The position numbers and the translations under genes were made by a program. A stretch of DNA of 64,000 nucleotides from Mesostigma viride (Eukaryota; Streptophyta; Mesostigmatophyceae; Mesostigmatales; Mesostigmataceae), in NCBI GenBank assembly GCA_009746045.1, contig RPFO01000003.1, positions 1,345,969-1,409,968 on the forward strand, read 5' to 3'. How positions within the stretch are numbered: the first letter of the stretch is position 1; every line of letters starts with the position of its first letter. A model generated the notes under the pieces. It was not told the DNA's origin. It did not search any database and saw only the letters and a program-made list of their open reading frames with translations. Below, one piece after another: positions 50,130-61,700 of the stretch.

Positions 50130-51267
50130 TAAAGAAAGGAGGGCTCTCAGCCGAGGACAAGGAACTGTCCCTCGTGCCTGATAACCACCTTATTGCCTCC
50201 CCTGCTATAGAATAATGCTTTCAAAACACACAATTTGCACAGTCTGATGATGAAGCCGCACATGCGGAATTTATTGAGAAAGTTAATACAATTACAACAC
50301 GTTGATAGTCTCAATATCGATGCACTCCATGCTCACGAGCCCGCAGTTAGGCAGCGCTCCATGACATGCTACCGGCCTTGCTCCCAAGGAAAGGGAGAAA
50401 CACGAAGGCCACTAACGAGAGACTCGAAGAGACTACACGCTGCGTGAGAGTCCTCTTCGACTATGAACCAAACCATTCGTCATGCCACACGCATGACACA
50501 CGCCACACTTGTCAGTCCAGCCAGGAATGCCAAAACTATCTTGCTGCCTGAACCATGCAAATAGAAACCGCATTCCAGTTGCCGTCCTGGCTTTCTACCA
50601 CACATGCCAACAAAAGCAGGAAGGCATCCCGACAAATCTAAATTGCTACCCTGTTGCCGATCTCATCTCCTAGAGGCTCCGGCATTTCTGTCCCTGGGAA
50701 TGTCCGACATTGAGTCACGTCCAGCAAGGTCGAAGCATAATATCCTTCAGACAATCTGCACGCTCACACCTTGCGTGTGAGTGGCCCAGCAAACATTGCG
50801 TCTAATCGTTCCTTTCTAGAAGAAATCCCTTTTTAGGGCTGCCAGCGATTTCGCATTCATTCCAGCGATCTGGCTCCGCACCGCAAATTGTCCTTTTCCA
50901 TTTTCTGTCCAGTCCTCATAACGTTGACCCGCTATTCTACACCACAAAGACACCTGGCCTGTCAATAGCCTCGGCGCTGTTGAAGTCCAGCAGTCCAGCT
51001 TCAGCTCCAGCTGTCCACTAACACGCGTATGATCCTCTCGACGCTGCACACTTGTGCTGCCGTCCGCTCAAGTCAGTGCTGCGCGCCCAGCTGTGCCTGG
51101 CCCGGCGCGCGTGCACGTACACTTTCGTCCGCTCTTATGCTGCAAGTGCTAGTGTCCCCCCCCGGTCACTAACCTTTGTCGAAAATGCGTAGAAAACAAA
51201 TTCCTTGCGCACGTCACCGGTCTTGTGCATAGTGGGCGCCCGGATGACATAGCTCGCGTCCGTGACA
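50130..51267 (-). repeat. L repeat, 5' copy (1138 bp)
   Basis: Carries the 5' terminus of the element (TGTCACGG, minus strand). No copy of B lies between it and the flanking CTGA, unlike the other side. It should contain the promoter, not identifiable by eye. Confidence 0.93.
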
Positions 51268-51271
51268 CTGA

Positions 51272-51409
51272 GCGTAGCGGAAGAGGATATTATGGTAGTG
51301 AGCTCATGTTGAAAGATGCATGATTAAATATTAATTATTGCAGGATGGTCAATGTTTATCATCTTTTTTGCAAGTTTGTTTACGCCATCAGTGCAGGCTG
51401 CACTATTGA
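51272..51409. other. flank of the retrotransposon
   Basis: AT-rich, no gene. Begins with the CTGA copy. Confidence 0.4.
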
Positions 51410-51850
51410 TTAATTAATTAATTAATTAATTAATTAGGAACATAACTCCGTTGGGAGTATATGTAGCACATAGCCCAGAGAAGGGGCATATGGCCTATAC
51501 TACATCAGTTCTAAGCTACTTCCTGCAAGGGTGGGAGTGTAAACGACACTTGCTCGGGGTGCACCAGGGCACCTGCATCCCCATGATCTATCAAGCTATG
51601 CCCAGCTAAGGGGGATGAGCCTGTCATGCCTGGGGGGGAAGATCATCATAGCTATACAAGCTATGATCAGCGCTGGTTGTCTCTTTGATACAAGAGCTAG
51701 AGCGTGGCATCTCAGCAGAGAGCAGCTCTCTGCATGGGCACAGCATAACTAGATAAAGCTAGGCATCATCTGGAGTGTGGCACATCATCAAGGAGACAAC
51801 CAGCGCATGATCGATAGCCACACATGTACTGACATGGCTAAATAATAGAT
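51410..51850 (-). mobile_element. LINE-II 3' UTR with TTAA tail
   Basis: Minus-strand copy: (TTAA)n at 51410-51436, CTCC-CAAC-GGAG hairpin, GGGGCATATGG block, GGTGCACCAGGG block, interrupted near 51670 by GCGCTGGTTGTCTC-type repeat pieces. Confidence 0.7.
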
Positions 51851-51854
51851 GATT

Positions 51855-52015
51855 TGGCACACCACAAAGGTGAAAACCATTTGCGTTCAGTGCCGGTCCG
51901 CGGAAAACGCGATCTGCAAATGAATCTAGGCCGGAATCGAACTGGGGACCTCTCGCACCAACTTTTGCTGACTATAGGACGGACGTCTCCTGATCCTAAG
52001 GCATCGCCAACTGAC
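51855..52015 (-). mobile_element. tRNA-derived SINE
   Basis: Minus-strand copy of the B-box SINE (AGTTCGATTCC), the most complete of three in the window, including the GGATCAGGAGACGTCCGTCC part. Confidence 0.65.
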
Positions 52016-52225
52016 ATTAATTAATTAATTAATTAGACTCGTGCTCCCGTTGGGGAGTCACGGAGCATTAACCCCGATGGATGGATGGATGGGTGCAAAC
52101 ATTCCTACCGGTCTAATCTATCAAAGAGACAACCAGCGCAGGCCAGAAATCTATCTACATCGGCTACATACTACATCTATCTAACAGCATTCTAACTACA
52201 GCATCTATCTAGACAGCCGCCAACT
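52016..52225 (-). mobile_element. LINE-I 3' UTR with TTAA tail
   Basis: Inverse of 13771-13951: tail, GGGAG/CTCCC hairpin, GGATGGATGG stretch and GATAGATG-type repeats. A GAGACAACCAGCGCAGGCC piece is inserted near 52123. Confidence 0.7.
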
Positions 52226-52269
52226 GACATGGCTAAATAATGATCGTGAATCAGCAGGTGAATTAGCAT

Positions 52270-53910
52270 AGTACTCCGTGGCGACGAGCCACGAGGTAGC
52301 CATGGCTGACGGCGGAGCTCATAACTTTCACGTTTGAGCACCGACTTTAGTCATGAATATCACAATCGCTTCGTCTTTCTAAGACGCACATGCTGATATA
52401 ATTTTCCGACGCTATTACGCAATATACGATGAGCAAACGCCCATCGACGCAACGCAGCCTGACGGCTGCGCTCGGCAATGAAAATACGTCTGCAGCTCCG
52501 GCTGCAGCTTCGCCATCAGGTCCGGCAGGCGGCAGTGACACTAGTCGCGCACTGGTAGTCGCCCAGCACCCTCCCGGGCTTCCTGCCTCGCCCTCAGCCT
52601 CGCCTGATCCCAAGCGCAGTCGCTCAGACGAACCTGGCTGGTCTGAGCGAGATTTTGACGTTGATCGGCTCTTTGCCACCTTCGACATCAACAGGCTTCC
52701 CTTTTCGAAATGCCATGCTCCAAGTTACTGGAGCTCGTGTTTTACGGGTCCCACGCCTCACTGCTGGCCCTGTGCGAGCAGTTCCATTCCAGAACCCACC
52801 TTTTCCGCAACGGAGCTGACGGCCGGTTTTCCGATCGCACAGCTGATGCCCCTTCTTCGGCCAATATGGCCGGCTGGCCTCGCCCCCGCCTTCAGCTCGC
52901 AGCTCTCTTTACCATCACTAAGCGCTCGGCCTTCGACCTTTTGCAACCCGCCCCCGTTACCGAATCCACCTTCCTCCGCCACCTCCACGACGCCTTCTCA
53001 CAGCACGTGTGGCCCATTGCTGCCAATGTGCGCACGCTGGCTGCTGAGCTCCCCACCATCCCCACCGCCACCGCCGCCCTCCTCGCCTCCACCCCCCCCC
53101 CCCTCCGCCTCCGACTCCATATTTACCGGCCAGCTCCGCGACATCGACCATGCAGCGTCTTAAGGATAATGCCATCGCTATCGAGGTTCTGCAGAACACC
53201 GCAGGCCTCACCGCCCAGGCGGTGAAGGACATTGCCGCCAAGCCAGCCCCGGCTGGCCTGGCCGGCGATGCTCCTCCCATCCGGCCACCTGGGCGGACAT
53301 GCTTAATTAAGCAACACACCACCTCCACCACCTCCGCCGTCGCAGCCCAGCTCCAACGGCAGACGCTTGACCTCCGCGAGGAGGCCGAGCTCGCCAAGCG
53401 CAGCCTCAACGTCATTGTCAAGAACCTCAAGATGGAGGAAGGTGAGAATTCCGAGAAGCTTGCGCGTGCTTTTGAGAGAGAAATCCTTGATCGCATGGGC
53501 CTTACTGGTGAGATCGAGCTGGTCGCCCACCGCCTTCCCCGCGCGCGGGGTAAGGCAGGGGCGCCCCCGCTCCTTCTCACCTTTAAGACCCCGGCGGACA
53601 AGATTTCCTTTCTCAGACGCCGCAAGCGGCTCGAGAAGACTCTCTTCACCCTTGATGACGACTTGACCCTGGCGCAGCAACAATGGCGACGGGAGCTATG
53701 GCCGACCTACCTCCAGCTCCGGCAGACCAAGGCGGGGCAGCCGGTGTACTGGAAGGGGGCGGCCATCTACGTCGGCCACAAGCCCTGGCAGGCGACCCCC
53801 GCGGCCCCAGCGACTCCAGACGCCCCAGACGCTCCAGACGGGAGCTGGAGTTTAATTAATTAATAATTAAGTTAACTAATTAATTAATTAATTAATGTGT
53901 ACGAGCTTAA
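52270..53910 (+). mobile_element. ORF1-only LINE-like element (most complete copy)
   Basis: A 5' UTR (52280-52428) shared with 16100-15945 and 21085-20940 leads to ORF1. The N-terminal part begins MSKRPSTQRSL (52429), changes frame near 52700 (LLELVFYGSHASLLALCEQF) and again near 53090. The C-terminal frame 53150-53863 is intact: coiled-coil stretch (LQRQTLDLREEAELAKRSLN), RRM-like domain (VIVKNLKMEEGE ... LLLTFKTPADKISFLRRRK) and C-terminal domain (LWPTYLQLRQTKAGQPVYWKG), like L1-type ORF1 proteins. ORF1 is followed at once by a TTAA tail; no ORF2. Confidence 0.78.
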
Positions 53911-55400
53911 TCCATAGTCCGCTGACCCATCTTCGGCACTTTGATACCCCTGAAAAAAAATCATAATTCACAGGCCACAACTCTAACTACCCCCAACCAA
54001 GATGCTAGGAGTATCTACACTTCAAAGGCTTTCAGAATATGCAATAATACCTTGGCTTTATCAAAGCATATGGATGATAGTACTTCTACTCAAAGTTGGC
54101 CAAAAGGCGATATTTTTTCCCCAAGGAAAAGTCAACCCCCCTCTTACATTCCATGGTAGGGTAGGGAATCTCAATACCAACATTGGACAACTTAGTTGGA
54201 TAGTCCAATTGTGGTTTCCTTGGGTCAGGCCACCGGGATTACCCATCAGACCTATGTAAGGTGCTCATATACGTGTGTGGGTTACGCGCGCGTAAACAGC
54301 CATCTATGACATGCAGTACAAGAATGCATTATAACAAGCTTTAACAGATTGCCAAAGTTGCTGGAATTCAAACATGTTGCCTACCTGCATTAACGAAATG
54401 ATATGCTCCAAAGAATGCCATAAACTTGTCACTTTCAGGGCTAATACCGCTATTTACAGCAGGCATGGAAGCTTGCTGAAAGGTGCACTAATAAGCTCGT
54501 CAAATATAATGCATGGGAGACGTATTCCGCTGAAAAGGACACGCAAACACGTTGCCGTACCTGGCTCGTTCACGTCCTGCCCGGATTCCACTGGCCGGGA
54601 CCCTCATATCTCACACCGACATACAATTGCTTTGCAGGCATAGGTCGCCATAGCCGCATCATGCATGCATCCTTGATGATTACCAGGTTGATGCTGCGTT
54701 CAAAGATTACCTATAAACGCGTCCGCATTTCCAGCAAATGCATCAGCGGACATCCCGTACCAAATCTGGATGCTTGGGCTGGAGCAGACTGCCCGGCCAT
54801 GAGGTCGATAACATGGAAATACGATAAGCGATTACTCATCTGGCACTGACGACCAAGAAGTGAGTATCTTCCTACCTAAATTTTCCCAATCCTACAAGTT
54901 TGGCCATGCCTGACCTACGAAACTCACGCATCATCATTCTGAGCAACATTCAAAACCGTTTCCAGCCGCGAGACGCAAAATTTCCCTGATAACGGCACGT
55001 TGGCAGCCCTATCTCGTTACGCGCGCGCGCGAGTGAAAATTCCCCGCCAAAGTCACGTGACCCCCTGTGATTACTGCCCTGTAATTACCAGGCTATGGCG
55101 GATACATTATTACCCCCAAACCTATGCATCACATTCGTCCCTAATTACTTAGTGTTCCCGGACCCACCGGACTGCTGTCCTCCGTCACAAAACGCGCGGC
55201 GCTTTCGGCGCGGCGCGAAATTCGACCGTTAGTCAAACCCCCTGTCAGCGGACTACCTAAGGGACCTATCACGATTATTAGGGACTACAGTAGGGAGGCG
55301 GGCCTGTTGAGCGCTACACACTGTACAGTAGACCGCTCGTACAGTAGGCAAAAACGTGTGACGTAACTGATCATGACGTTGCTTTCAGCTTTCATTCGTA
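53911..55400. other. intergenic stretch
   Basis: No gene recognised. It includes a GCGC-rich run (55017-55032) and GCGCGGCGC-type motifs near 55190-55220. Confidence 0.45.
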
Positions 55401-55715
55401 AACTCGTACGCATCAGGGTGATTTGGCAGCACGCCCAAGAGATGTGAGGTTTGAGTCTTTGCTGTTATGGCCGCACATGACTGTTCATTTGTCTCCGCTC
55501 GGCCGTTTCCAAATCTCTGTCTATTATTTTGTACTGCAGCTAGGGCGTGAGAGAGAGGCAACATGAGTCCCACGCCGCACATGGGCAGCAGAGATGACAA
55601 CATAGCTGAATGGAGAGCTCGCTGTATGAATAATGACAACGTGAAGCAACAACTGTCAGACGCAGATCCACTATCAAGTAACGTGCGTGTTTGCAACTTG
55701 CCCGTTGAAACTCTA

Positions 55716-55917
55716 CGGCGGAGCCAATTTTCGGAAGAACCTCACCCTTATGCTTGCAAATTCGGGACAAATTCGGTGGATGGATGGATGGATGGATGGA
55801 TGTATGGATGGATTGACGGATTTTCATCCCCTATTCCTATGTTTTCTCACGTGTACGGCCTTATAAGCTTCGCCAATTCTGGCGAACCTAACGGTTCTTC
55901 CGAAAATTGGCTCCGCC
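55716..55917. mobile_element. foldback element related to that at 21715
   Basis: Inverted ends with core GGAGCCAATTTTCGGAAGAAC (55716-55740 and 55894-55917). The upstream sequence ATCAAGTAACGTGCGT is shared with 21672. It encloses a short (GGAT)n run. Confidence 0.6.
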
Positions 55918-56475
55918 TGATTAACAACACCGGCGCGGGAATAAAACTCAACTCAACTCAACTTCAACATGGTACGAATCACTTGTTGTTGTTGTTGCCC
56001 ACGCCGCACGGCGCACACGGGTGCTCATGAATCAGTAGAATGAGCCTTTCACCTATCACACCCTCAGTGGGTAACCAGCTGGTCGATACGTGGTACCTCT
56101 TAACCTAACGATACTCCTATTGGTTAATAAAAAATACTTATTCCTATGTATAAAAAATACTAATTCCTATGTTTTCTCACGTGTACGGCCTTATAAGCTT
56201 CGCCAATTCTGGCGAACCTAACGGTTCTTCCGAAAATTGGCTCCGCCTGATTAACAACACCGGCGCGGGAATAAAACTCAACTCAACTCAACTTCAACAT
56301 GGTACGAATCACTTGTTGTTGTTGTTGCCCACGCCGCACGGCGCACACGGGTGCTCATGAATCAGTAGAATGAGCCTTTCACCTATCACACCCTCAGTGG
56401 GTAACCAGCTGGTCGATACGTGGTACCTCTTAACCTAACGATACTCCTATTGGTTAATAAAAAATACTTATTTAC
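55829..56475. repeat. tandem duplication of a 330-bp unit
   Basis: Unit 1 begins near 55829 and unit 2 near 56159 (ATTCCTATGTTTTCTCACG at both). They look identical over about 310 bases, including a TTGTTGTTGTTG run and a CTGATTAACAACACC segment. The second ends at AAAATACTTA near 56470. Confidence 0.9.
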
Positions 56476-56803
56476 CCGGAATCAGTAGAATGAATCAGTA
56501 CAGATCTGTAGAATGAATGTGTTGCGGAGCAGTGCTGTAAGCCGAACCACCCACACAATCAGTAGAATGAGTCTAGAATCTATAGATGGGTACGGATGAT
56601 TTCGTCGGACCCAGTTCGGTGTGGAATGCCTTTCACGTGTGGGATCCTGAAACTGGGAGCGCTTCGCGGGCCATGGGCCGCTGGCGTACTGTACAACAGC
56701 TCTCCGAGCCAGGGCATCGTAAACAACGCCATTTCAACATATTTGGCATTGTCTTGGCGAAAGGTCTGGGACACCACGCACCGTGGCTGGTGGATTTTTA
56801 GAA

Positions 56804-56969
56804 ATGGCCTCGGACGGCAAGCCGGGCCGAAATTGCCGTCCGGTTTATGGAAAGGCAGCGATTGCAGTGCTATTGGTAATCTACATGGCTGCTTCGTCCC
56901 TTTCATGCGTCGCGGGCATTCCCACCGAATCTAGCAACGGTGTTCTGACGGCCTCCGACTTCAACGATG
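56804..56969 (+). CDS. candidate first exon with a membrane anchor
   Basis: ATG followed by a short basic stretch (SDGKPGRNCRPVYGK) and a 20-residue hydrophobic segment (AAIAVLLVIYMAASSLSCVA), ending at G|GTGCGC. This is the usual look of a type II anchor or signal sequence. It would suit the N-terminus of the DUF3431-type gene downstream, but it ends in phase 1 while the next recognised exon starts in phase 0, so at least one more exon is needed. Confidence 0.45.
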
Positions 56970-57145
56970 GTGCGCATTTCCGGCTCTTGCCCGCCGCGTC
57001 GTTTCGTCTGCGTTCCCGCCTTCGTAAATTATCTATCTGAGCACCTTTTCGCGTCTGCCATCAGCGTTCTTACCCCGTAGCTTGTCCCCTAGCAGCATCC
57101 TCATCACTACGACTCTCCATCTATAATCCCTGCATTAGATGCGAT

Positions 57146-57253
57146 TGAATTGTAACATAACTCCGTTGGGAGTATATGTAGCACATAGCCCTGGAGAGGG
57201 GGCATATGGCCTATCATACATCCTAAGCTACTTCCTGCAAGGGTGGGGATGTG
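57146..57253 (-). mobile_element. 5'-truncated LINE-II end with 12-bp target duplication
   Basis: ATTAGATGCGAT occurs at 57134-57145 and 57254-57265, flanking the hairpin and GGGGCATATGG block. A clean small example of target-primed insertion. Confidence 0.82.
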
Positions 57254-57265
57254 ATTAGATGCGAT

Positions 57266-58797
57266 AGGCGTTGCTAACTATCCACATTGGCCGTTAGCAC
57301 GTACGCCGCCAATCACGGCCACCGCTTTCAGGATCTAGTTACTCACCAGACGGCGCCTTGGCACAAATGCTTGCATCGACTTGGTTCTGCGGGTTGAAAG
57401 CTACCAGATTATGAGGCATGCCGCCCATCGGAGAGCGAAATCTTCGGGAGAGATAGTTATAGCTCTCAACATAGCCGTTACTGCTATATGATGTAGAAAA
57501 AAGCATGGCTGGGCGATCGGGTTGTCTCTCCACTGATGTCAGCATGCAGGAGGTGTCGTAAAACCTGCACGTACCGTTGCCTGCTCATCAGGCCGCATAG
57601 CCCTGAGGACCCCCTCACCCTGGATCATTTTAGATGCGGGCACAGCCAGTTTTCGGCATTCTCGCAAATCCAGTGTTGGCTTTCCAGGGTTAATAGTTAC
57701 GGTTCAGTACGGCCAAATGAGAGGGGATGTGGAAGCAAGGGGGCTGGAGGGGGTTGCATATTGACAAAGGGGGTTGATTCTGACTGCCCTCCCCTTGCAG
57801 CCAGATATAGCCTCGCCGCGACGTTTAGAGAAATGGCGCCTCCTGCCTGCTCATGCCTTTCGACAACCTCTGTCATGCTCTCCTTTTGGCCAGAACCGCG
57901 GGGCATTTGGCAGCCAAAGCAGGCTAGGCTTTGCAAGGGCGACCCCTTCTCTCTGGTAGGCGTAGTTCTTGGGGGGTAAAGAGCGCCACTGCCAGGTCCT
58001 GTATGTGTATGCATACAAAGGCTGTTTGTACCATTCCCTAAAAGAATACTATAGCCTGGCATGAACGCATGTCAACAGCTTGAATGGCGGCCCACTGGTG
58101 CCATACTTAACAAGTACGGGCGCTCATCATTGGGTTGTTGTCTTGTCAAGGTCTCGCTATCCAGATAAAGGGCTCAGACCCCACGTCGTCAAGGGCTTAT
58201 GTGGTGTGGGTGACGGCTGATGTCGCATTGCCACGAGTGCGTCTGCACGTGAGCCCTTTTGTAACTTCTAGACCCCAGCTCTGCCTTGAGAAGAAGGCGG
58301 GGCTCTAAATACAGGGAAAGAGTGCGGGACGGTGTGGGTTTATTACATTGAATGTTATCAATACTAAGTAGAGAGTGAGAGTCCCTGTATTGAGACCCCA
58401 GCGCTCCTTCTCGACCCGTGCAGGCATGCACCACACATGGCATCCAAGCCCTGCGTTCCTCGCCCTCTTCCTTGAACCGTGCGTTGGAAGTGCCACCCCT
58501 CAGAAGGGGTGGGATGCCAGAGCCCTAGAGCTGCATCTTGCCCCCCACGCATGTGCTTACCGTGTATAAGACATTAGTACGCCACCAGTGCCCATTCACG
58601 CGCATGCCTGTAATGGCTTCACTCTTTGTTCGTACGTACTTAACCGTCCTCCTTTCCCCCTTATCTCCCCTTCCCTACCTCCCCCCTGTCCCCTCCCCCG
58701 ACATGCTTCCCCCTTTCCCCTGCCCCCCCCCCCCCACCCCCGCCTTTCCCCAAACCCAGCTCGGGCCGCTCCATCCCTCACGCGGTGCTACTTGCAG
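57266..58797. other. stretch with no placed gene
   Basis: Probably intron of the DUF3431-type gene if the anchor exon belongs to it. A pyrimidine/C-rich tract (58640-58740) precedes the acceptor at 58797. A missing small exon may lie here. Confidence 0.4.
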
Positions 58798-61700
58798 ACC
58801 CGCGCCGTCGACTCGGACGAGGGCCCCTTTGTGCGTCTCACCAAGGTGGACCCCGCGGGCCCCACCAGCGACCCGAAGCTAGCCCTCCTGCACAAGGGGT
58901 TTGCGCGGCTGGCCCCGCTGGCAGCTCCCAGGGAGGCCGGCGCGTGGACCGTGGAGCGTCTGTGTGGCTACCAGGGGATCCTCGAGCCAGAGACCACGAT
59001 CGACCTGCCCAAGCCAGCGGATGATTACCCGCCCTTTGGCTGCGTGGACGCGCCGACTACTACTGGTGCTACCCCAGTGCTGGTCGAGGGCGGCGCTGCT
59101 GCTGTTGCCGTGCAGGGTGGCGAAGCGACGGCGGCTCCGTCTGTTCCCGTGAGGCTCGATGAGTCGTTTGTGGCGTTTGAGCTGAACCTGCCAGGGGCCA
59201 GTGAGGGCCACGAGGGCATGCGGGTCATGTTCGTGCGGGATGCCACTGGGGAGGCGGGCCAGCGGTCGGCTCGTGACGGGAAACAGCGGTTAGAGGCGCT
59301 CTGCCGGCGCGACCGTGCCCTTGTCGCCAACCCCGCGTCCTCTCCTGATTCTGCCGCTATTAATAGCACTAGCGAATTGGGTTATTATGTTGCTTCGCTC
59401 CTGGAGGCGGTCATGATGGGCCTTGAGGCCGAGGGCGTGGATGCGGGCAGCGACAGGTGGCAGAAGTGGGCGGCCTCGGGGCAGCACCCGTGTGTCTGGC
59501 ACCCCTCGGGGTCATCGGCGGGCGCCCGGTTCTTGAATGGCCTGGCTGCGGGCGAGGTGACCAAGAAGGATGTGGAGATTGTCATCGCGCAGCACAGCCG
59601 CGGGGTGGAGTGGTCCGACGTCTTTGCGCCGGTACGTGGGTGGGAATAGTTGGCCAGTGGATGGTATGGTGTGGATGATTTTGGGGGATGGTTTTGGTGG
59701 ATGGTTTCGCGGTCCTTGTTCGTGCAGCCGGTGGGTGGGGTGGTCCGACATCTTTGCGCCACTGAGGATGAACTCCTGAAGGTTTTACGGTGGGACATGG
59801 ACTTGTGCCAGTAGGAATGGAGTTCGAATGTGTGTAAGAGTTGAGCTTGGAAACAAAAAACGCAACCTTTTGCTTTTTCTTGCAAAAAATGCAACCGTTT
59901 GCTTTTTCTTGCCCTCCCTTGTCCTCCAAATGCTCACATCATTGATGCCGTATATGTCAATGCACGGGTGCATTCTGGGACTGCCCCCCGTGGGGGAATC
60001 GCGCGTTTGGTATCCCTCTCTCTCCTGCCCCTTCCCCATGGTATCGTCCATCCTTGCATCGAAGTAACGAGATAACCATCTGGATGTCCTGCCCCCCATT
60101 TCCCTGCCCCCCTTTTCCGTGTGTCCTTTTTCCCTTCGCCCGCTTTCCCTGCGTCCGCCTCCCCCCTCGCCCCTTTCCCCTGCATCCGCCTTCCCCCTCG
60201 CCCCTTTCTCCTGCGGCCCTCTTCCCCCTCGCCCCTTTCCCCTGCATCCGCCTTCCCCCTCGCCCCTTTCCCCTGCGGCCTTCCCTCACCCAGATCCGCA
60301 CCATCTACTACAAGGGCGACCACCCCAGCCCGGGCTCCATCTGGCTGGACAACATGGGCCGCGAGACGCACAGCTTCCTGACGCACATCGTGCGCAACTA
60401 CGACAACCTGGCCGAGAACACCATCTTCCTGCAGGACCACCGGCCAGGTATACAATTATGCGCACGGTCACTGTATTGTCACTAAGTATATTGTTCCTGT
60501 CCCACGACCTCAACCACTACGACAGCCTGGTCGGGAACTCCATCTTCCTGCAGGGCCATAGGCATTGAGGTGCATGGTCACTACATAGCATTTGATAAGA
60601 ATGACCTGTTACTGTCACAGAACACGGTGTTTTGCAAGAGGATCAGCAATGTAGCATGCGGTCACTATATGGTCATTGTATGGGATTCTAGCGTGGGGAC
60701 AGGTACTTAGTAGCCAAGAACATGGTGTTTTTGCAGGGCCATCGGCAGTAGGCACACACAGCCACGCTAGTGATCGCGCTGGGCAATAATGACTGGCGGA
60801 GATCACCGTGTACAGTCAGTCATGCCTTAAGTTGGGTTTGAGGGTTTCTTCGGGTCAACCCAACTGAAGGTGGACCGTAGGTAACCTTCGGTACCCGGCG
60901 CCAGGACTTTGGCGCCAACTGGCGCGCCCCGCCAAAAGTGCACCCATCCCAGCCAAAAGGTCACACTTCAGGCCCAATGGGGGAGGGCATCCCCCCAACC
61001 TAGGCATGGCCAGAAAACAAATTTTCTGACGCTGAATTTTTGCAGCCAATTAGTTACGTCCACGGCGAGTTAGCCTGTTCAGTCCGCGTGATTTTAAGAG
61101 GTGGCTAGTTCAAGTTATGAATTTTGAGGCTAAACTTTGCATGGAAACAGCCACATTGCAAACATGACGACCTTAAAAATAGTAAACCTTTTCTGTTGGA
61201 CCTGGGGCTTTGAAAACAACTTATCCACGGACGTAACATCCCTTCAGTGTCTTAAAATGTGGGAGACAGTCAAGCCAGTTGCCTCCTGGGAGCCAAAACC
61301 TATTTTTAGCTGCTGCAACTTGCCACTTGCTAACTGGTAGAGGAAGATTTCAATTTGGGTGTCGTACACTCGATTCTGGATCCTCTTGATGAGACCTTTC
61401 AGCTGAGCTATCACAAGCTTATACTAGATGTCTGCATATATGATTACACATCACCCTCCCTGGCAGGGGGGGGGGGGGTACCTACGGTCCAGCTTAAGGC
61501 GTGACCCAACTTAAGGCGTGTTTACCATAACTTGCAACGCCCCGCCCTGCTGATGGGTTTCAGGGTGTCTTTTGATAGCTCTCATCAAGGCTGATCTAAC
61601 TGCACTAAAGAATTCACCCCGGTGGTCGTATTTCGGGTCGTAACTTGGATGCAATTCATCAAACCGGCTGTAGGCAGGTGAAGCACCACATAGCACGGTG

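Larger units (their letters stand above)
40601..51267 (-). mobile_element. Ty3/gypsy-type retrotransposon with DNA methyltransferase, PHD finger and split repeats
   Basis: 10,667 bp. On the minus strand the order is L repeat (51267-50130), primer-site region, gag, protease plus cytosine methyltransferase, RT/RNase H/integrase/PHD, polypurine tract, B1 (42023-41881), 2-bp spacer GC, second L (41878-40743), B2 (40743-40601). The outer ends read TGTCAC... and ...GCGACA and are flanked by CTGA on both sides (40597-40600, 51268-51271). The two L copies differ at under ten positions by eye, so the insertion is young. Coding frames are open apart from two minus-one steps. The module order PR-MTase-RT-RH-INT-PHD is unusual. 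Confidence 0.9.

Noticed and set aside
40601-51267. Reading the element as a DIRS/PAT-type with tyrosine recombinase because of the split repeats
   Set aside because: No tyrosine recombinase is encoded; an H2C2 plus DDE integrase is clear and the flanks carry a 4-bp repeat.
57536-57979. 147-codon frame with several cysteines
   Set aside because: No recognisable domain, low coding likeness, and position compatible with an intron.
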